The notes under the pieces: model-generated
The model's database searches: none
What the model saw: the letters and a program-made list of their open reading frames with translations, nothing else
Told to the model about the DNA's origin: nothing
Source: an uncultured Pseudobdellovibrionaceae bacterium
GTDB lineage: Bacteria > Bdellovibrionota > Bdellovibrionia > Bdellovibrionales > JAMPXM01
Length of the DNA stretch: 9,303 nt
Reading direction: 5' to 3'
Assembly (NCBI GenBank): GCA_934277865.1
Contig: CAKQVW010000094.1
Span: forward strand, 1 to 9,303
Part shown: positions 6,251 through 9,303 of the stretch, piece by piece
How the letters are laid out: each line of letters starts with the position of its first letter
How positions within the stretch are numbered: the first letter of the stretch is position 1
Made by a program: the position numbers and the translations under genes

Positions 6251-6886
6251 TCAGTGAATATCGGATTCAATCGCCTCGTGGCCTTGCGGCTTGTAGCGAC
6301 CTTCGCGAATCGCGCGGCTCACATCCTGAGCCAAGTCGGTGTCGATTGTCGCCAAGGCCAAAGCGTCTGGATTCTCCACCTCAGATTCATCTTGATAGAG
6401 AGCTGGTGCGCTTTCGCCGAGCAGGCGATCGGCCGCCTCTTCAAGCGCCGTGTTCACGGTTGAGAAGCGCAAGAAGACTTTTGCATCGTCAAAGTCGTAC
6501 TCTTCCCAAGTCATTGGGTATTCGATTTCGCCTTCTTCTTCTTCCTGAAGGTGTTCAAAATGCGTCTCAAAGACGCTACCGAGCACGTCGATACCCAAAA
6601 ACAACTTATCCATCACCGAGGCCTTTGCGGAATCGGCTTTATCCGCCGCTGCAACGCCAGCGCCGGCGAGATCGAGGGAAACTTCAAAGTTTGTCTGCTT
6701 CAGGCGGCCATTTTCCACATAGCCGGCGCGCATGACGATTTCCTCGGGATAGATGCGTCCATCGATCAGAAATGAGCCCTGTTTGCTCTCACGAGCGAAG
6801 TTTTGGGCAAATACTTGTGCCGCTTTCTCTCGGAATTCCGAGGGAAGCGCGGTCCATTTCTTTTGCGACGGGTTGCGAGGTATCAT
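6251..6886 (-). CDS. Uncharacterised acidic cytosolic protein, 211 aa
   Basis: No family recognised. No signal peptide, no membrane segment and no cysteine are visible. The N-terminus is basic and aromatic (MIPRNPSQKKWTALPSEF). A putative helix (REKAAQVFAQNFARES) follows, then a beta-rich section with GRIYPEEIVMRAGYVENGRLKQTNFEVSL at about 43-71. An Ala-rich helical stretch (74-90), the conserved-looking MDKLFLGIDVLGSVFETHF (92-110), an EEEEGEIEYP acid run and WEEYDF complete the core. The C-terminus is acidic. The overall look is of a soluble protein with a helix-strand N-terminal half. The ATG at 6886 has AAGGA about 7 nt upstream. It is divergent from miaB with 86 bp between start codons. 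The gene is probably real: codon use matches its neighbours and there is no competing frame. Function unknown. Confidence 0.75.
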   Translation of the reverse strand: MIPRNPSQKKWTALPSEFREKAAQVFAQNFARESKQGSFLIDGRIYPEEIVMRAGYVENGRLKQTNFEVSLDLAGAGVAAADKADSAKASVMDKLFLGIDVLGSVFETHFEHLQEEEEGEIEYPMTWEEYDFDDAKVFLRFSTVNTALEEAADRLLGESAPALYQDESEVENPDALALATIDTDLAQDVSRAIREGRYKPQGHEAIESDIH

Positions 6887-6906
6887 GCCGTTTCCTTCTG
6901 GCTGGT

Positions 6907-6936
6907 TTGACTTGCTTCAGACGGCGGGACTATAAC
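6907..6936 (+). promoter_or_regulatory. Sigma-70 promoter of miaB operon
   Basis: TTGACT at 6907-6912 and TATAAC at 6931-6936, 18 bp apart, each match the sigma-70 consensus at five of six bases. The predicted start near 6943 would give a leader of about 30 nt before the miaB ATG. It is the best promoter in the window. Confidence 0.75.
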
Positions 6937-6957
6937 GCGAAGCAGTTCAAAGCGAAA
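6929..6957 (-). promoter_or_regulatory. Possible divergent promoter with overlapping -10 for the 211-aa gene
   Basis: On the minus strand 6929-6934 reads TATAGT (five of six to TATAAT), sharing four bases with the plus-strand TATAAC. The -35 around 6951-6957 is weak (TTCGCT at 16 bp or TTTCGC at 17 bp). A start near 6922 would give a leader of about 36 nt to the ATG at 6886. It may be a true bidirectional promoter, but the poor -35 leaves doubt. Confidence 0.4.
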
Positions 6958-6972
6958 GGGTAAAGCCTCAAA

Positions 6973-8349
6973 ATGAACGAAGATTTGGGTCGCGGCCGAG
7001 GGGTCTATATTTCCACCTACGGCTGCCAAATGAATGAGAATGACACCGAGAGGATGCTTTCGCTTCTGGAGATGGTGAATTTTGTACCTGTCGAATCTCC
7101 AGACAAGGCGTCTTTGATTATCATCAATTCCTGCTCGGTCCGAGAAAAGCCGGTTCACAAGGTCTGGTCGGAAGCCGGGAAATACCGAGAAATGAAGGCC
7201 AAAAACCCGGATCTCAAGATCGGCGTCGGTGGCTGTGTGGCTCAGCAGGAAAAGCAAAAGCTTTTAAAAGATATCCCGGTCTTAGACTTCGTCTTTGGAA
7301 CGGATGCCATCGATCAGCTCCCTGAGATCGTCATGCGCGCCTATCAGACCGGCGAGAAGCAGGTTTCGGCGCGTTTTGAAAACGATCGGCCTTACTCGGT
7401 TGAAACAATGGTTCGTAACCCGGGAGTTTCGACCTTCGTGAATATAATGAAGGGCTGCGACAATTTCTGTACGTTCTGCGTGGTGCCGTTCACACGAGGA
7501 CGCGAGCGCAGTCGCGACCTGAAAGAACTCTTAAAGGACATCAAGACGCTGACCGACCGTGGGGTCAAAGAAGTCACGCTGCTTGGGCAGAACGTCAATA
7601 GCTACAAGAGCACATGTGGCGCGGACTTTGGCCAGCTTTTGAAAGTTCTGGCTGAGGACACGGACATCCAACGCATTCGCTACACGACGTCGCATCCCAA
7701 GGACTTCAATCAAGAGCTGGTCGATATTTCGGCGAAATATCGTTCAAAAATTTGTGACTACATCCACTTGCCGGCACAGAGTGGCAACTCGGAAGTCTTA
7801 AAGCGCATGAACCGCGGTTACACCCGTGAGGAATACCTCGACAAGGTTCGCATGATCCGAGAAGGCATTCCGGGCGTGACGCTGACGACGGATCTCATCG
7901 TGGGTTTCCCTGGTGAAACTGAGGCGCAGTACGAAGACACGTACACACTTCTTCAAGAAGTTCGCTACGAGAACATCTATGCCTTCCGCTACAGCCCGCG
8001 TCCATTTACGAAAGCGGCTCGCTACGAAGATCAGCTTTCGGAAGATGAAAAGCAGCGTCGTCTGCAAAAGCTCCTCGATCTTCAACGTGAAATCAGTTTC
8101 GAGCTGGCAAAGCCGCTTGATGGACAAACACTGGACGTTTTGTTTGAGAACACGACCGATGTTGAAGGGCAAATTCAAGGGCGCTCCACACAGAACAAGC
8201 TGGTTTTTGCCTATGGTGACAAGTCCTTGATCGGCCAAACGGTGCCGGTGAAGATCTTAAAAGCCTTCCCATCGGTCTGCCGAGGCGAGATCGTCACAAA
8301 CACCGGCAAAATCGAAGCGGCTACCGAAGTGAGTGGGTTGACACAGTGA
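6973..8349 (+). CDS. miaB: tRNA-2-methylthio-N6-dimethylallyladenosine synthase MiaB
   Basis: MiaB adds the 2-methylthio group to i6A at position 37 of tRNAs that read UNN codons, in the cytosol, using radical SAM chemistry. The 458-aa protein has all three expected parts. The N-terminal UPF0004 domain carries the auxiliary [4Fe-4S] ligands Cys18 (YGCQMN), Cys54 (NSCSVRE) and Cys88 (GGCVAQQ). The radical SAM domain has Cys162, Cys166 and Cys169 in KGCDNFCTFCVVPFTRGRE, LLGQNVNSY, and LPAQSGNSEVLKRMNRGYTR with DLIVGFPGET. A C-terminal TRAM domain spans about 380-445. MNENDTERM and the RGRERSR signature separate it from MtaB and RimO. The best ribosome-site match (AAAGGG) lies 12 nt before the ATG, farther than usual, so initiation may be modest. 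First gene of a unit with the DUF151 and carbonic-anhydrase-like genes, under the promoter at 6907-6936. Confidence 0.97.
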   Translation: MNEDLGRGRGVYISTYGCQMNENDTERMLSLLEMVNFVPVESPDKASLIIINSCSVREKPVHKVWSEAGKYREMKAKNPDLKIGVGGCVAQQEKQKLLKDIPVLDFVFGTDAIDQLPEIVMRAYQTGEKQVSARFENDRPYSVETMVRNPGVSTFVNIMKGCDNFCTFCVVPFTRGRERSRDLKELLKDIKTLTDRGVKEVTLLGQNVNSYKSTCGADFGQLLKVLAEDTDIQRIRYTTSHPKDFNQELVDISAKYRSKICDYIHLPAQSGNSEVLKRMNRGYTREEYLDKVRMIREGIPGVTLTTDLIVGFPGETEAQYEDTYTLLQEVRYENIYAFRYSPRPFTKAARYEDQLSEDEKQRRLQKLLDLQREISFELAKPLDGQTLDVLFENTTDVEGQIQGRSTQNKLVFAYGDKSLIGQTVPVKILKAFPSVCRGEIVTNTGKIEAATEVSGLTQ

Positions 8350-9029
8350 CAGCGAAGTCTCGAGAAGCGGCGAAGAAGGCGAAGTCTCGGTCGCGCAAGC
8401 CGCTAGTGAAAACAGAGGCTCAAGTGAAGTCTCAGGTCCGACCTGAAACCAAACAGGCGACGGGTGCTTCGGCGCCAGTCGAGGCGGAAGCTCTGATCGA
8501 GACCACCATGCCCCACGGGCCTGAGTGGCTGCAACTGGTTCCGTCTGGCGTGATGATTCTGCCGGGCGACGCAAGACCGGTATTTTTACTGAAACACGAG
8601 GCCTCAGGCGAAACGCTGCCTGTTTGGATGGGCCCATTAGATGCCTCGGTGGCGCTTCAGGAGCTTGGCCAAGGTGGCCAAGGATCGCCTCACGCCGTGA
8701 CCAAGCAGATTTTGACTCAGTTGGGTGTCACCGTGGGTCGCTGCTACTTTGTCGAGCGAATTGGACACCATCAGTATGTTCACTTGCATTTGGCGACGGC
8801 CACAGGAATTGAGCTTCCGGGAAGCCCATTTCGTGTGCGTGCCGACGAAGCGATCAGCTTCAGCCTGGCGATGAAAGTGCATTTTTTCAGTACGAAAGAG
8901 TTTATTGCACAGTGCCGCGTGCTCAACCAGGAACTCGAGAAACTCCAAGAGGGCCTTTTGACAGGGATTGCTGGAGAAGCGTTCCCAGAACTCGAAATAG
9001 GTTCCAAGAAGCCCGGCTACATGATGTAA
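8346..9029 (+). CDS. DUF151 / bifunctional nuclease family protein with basic N-terminal tail
   Basis: The 227-aa product starts at a GTG whose GTGA overlaps the miaB stop, implying translational coupling. Residues 1-40 are rich in Lys, Arg, Ser and Ala and look disordered. Residues 65-190 match the DUF151 (BFN) fold: ILPGDARPVFLLKHEASGETLPVWMGPLDASVAL, a variable loop with SPHAVTKQILTQLGVTVGRCYFVERIG, then VRADEAISFSLAMKVHFFSTKEFIAQ. A short helical C-terminal extension follows. In typical members I expect a T/P-H-D-L type helix start and an R-P-S-D-A motif; here these read PHAVTK and RADEA, so this is a divergent member. Family members have been reported to have DNase/RNase activity, but activity here is not shown. 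An internal ATG at 8508 would remove the tail but has no ribosome site. The link to MiaB suggests an RNA-related role; this is inference. Confidence 0.88.
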   Translation: MTAKSREAAKKAKSRSRKPLVKTEAQVKSQVRPETKQATGASAPVEAEALIETTMPHGPEWLQLVPSGVMILPGDARPVFLLKHEASGETLPVWMGPLDASVALQELGQGGQGSPHAVTKQILTQLGVTVGRCYFVERIGHHQYVHLHLATATGIELPGSPFRVRADEAISFSLAMKVHFFSTKEFIAQCRVLNQELEKLQEGLLTGIAGEAFPELEIGSKKPGYMM

Positions 9030-9038
9030 TCCCGAAGG

Positions 9039-9303
9039 ATGAACACTCAAGCTGTCATCCAATCCCTTCTGGGCTACACGCCTGAAGTTGGCGAGGGGAC
9101 TTTCCTCGCTCCCACGGCTGCGCTGATCGGCCAAGTTAAACTCGGAAAAAACTGTTCGGTTTGGTACTCGTGCGTTTTACGTGGCGACGTCGGACCGATT
9201 GAAGTTGGCGACGAGAGCAATATTCAAGATGGCACGGTCGTGCACGGCACCTTCAACAAGGCGTTTGCGAAAATCGGCCGCCGCGTGACGGTGGGCCACA
9301 ACG
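9039..9303 (+). CDS. Gamma-class carbonic anhydrase-like hexapeptide-repeat protein (5' part)
   Basis: From the ATG at 9039 the frame is open to the window edge, giving 88 residues of what is usually a 170-180 aa protein. Seen: FLAPTAALIGQVKLGKNCSVWYSCVLRGDVGPIEVGDESNIQDGTVVHG, the left-handed beta-helix start of the gamma carbonic anhydrase/YrdA/PaaY group. It includes the RGD motif at 48-50 and the first metal-ligand His69. A second histidine in VGHN (His87) is present; the third ligand would lie beyond the edge. The family forms trimers with a metal between subunits; some hydrate CO2, while many YrdA-type members show little or no activity. It starts 9 nt after the DUF151 stop and its AAGG directly abuts the ATG, so it probably depends on coupling with the upstream gene. 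The true activity cannot be told from this half. Confidence 0.92.
   Translation, partial: MNTQAVIQSLLGYTPEVGEGTFLAPTAALIGQVKLGKNCSVWYSCVLRGDVGPIEVGDESNIQDGTVVHGTFNKAFAKIGRRVTVGHN

Noticed and set aside
8338..8343. TTGACA at the miaB/DUF151 junction as a promoter
   Set aside because: No -10 element at the right distance, and the GTGA overlap indicates co-translation from the upstream transcript.
8637..9134. 165-codon minus-strand open frame
   Set aside because: It covers the end of the DUF151 gene and the start of the gamma carbonic anhydrase gene, both clearly coding on the plus strand.
1..9303. Defence system, prophage, insertion sequence or CRISPR
   Set aside because: No transposase, integrase, direct-repeat array or effector motif was seen on either strand.

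Overview
The window is a gene-dense stretch of a bacterial chromosome with roughly balanced to slightly GC-rich composition. It shows Shine-Dalgarno-led starts, ATG/GTG starts and tight or overlapping gene junctions. No mobile element, CRISPR array, tRNA or rRNA is visible. The style of the MiaB protein and of the short uncharacterised proteins around it reminds me of the predatory Bdellovibrionota (formerly Deltaproteobacteria). That placement is recall-based inference and was not tested by any search.

Left part (1-3638, minus strand): a catabolic cluster read right to left. An acetyl-CoA C-acetyltransferase (thiolase) is followed after 1 nt by the alpha subunit and after 10 nt by the beta subunit of a 3-oxoacid CoA-transferase. 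These three can activate acetoacetate with succinyl-CoA and split acetoacetyl-CoA to two acetyl-CoA, a ketone-body/PHB-breakdown type route. Behind a hairpin lies an exported PQQ-dependent aldose sugar dehydrogenase that runs off the left edge.

Middle (3789-5790, plus strand): divergent from the thiolase are two uncharacterised genes. One encodes an exported, cysteine-free protein whose core is seven exact 18-residue turns of a predicted beta-solenoid. The other joins a histone-H1-like Lys/Ala/Pro-rich tail to a compact CX4CX9CX2H putative zinc-binding module. The plus-strand unit ends in a strong intrinsic terminator that lies inside the coding sequence of the convergent neighbour.

Convergent minus-strand pair (5739-6886): a cytosolic-looking acidic protein of 211 aa, then a small exported protein of 140 aa. 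Neither is recognised.

Right part (6907-9303, plus strand): a near-consensus sigma-70 promoter drives miaB (tRNA ms2i6A37 synthase). A GTGA overlap joins it to a divergent DUF151/bifunctional-nuclease protein with a basic N-terminal tail, followed after 9 nt by a gamma-class carbonic anhydrase-like protein cut by the right edge. The -10 of this promoter overlaps a -10-like element pointing the other way, towards the 211-aa gene.

Most likely new biology: the 18-residue solenoid protein and its partner with the histone-like tail plus Cys/His module, and the terminator shared with the antisense 3' end of the neighbouring gene.
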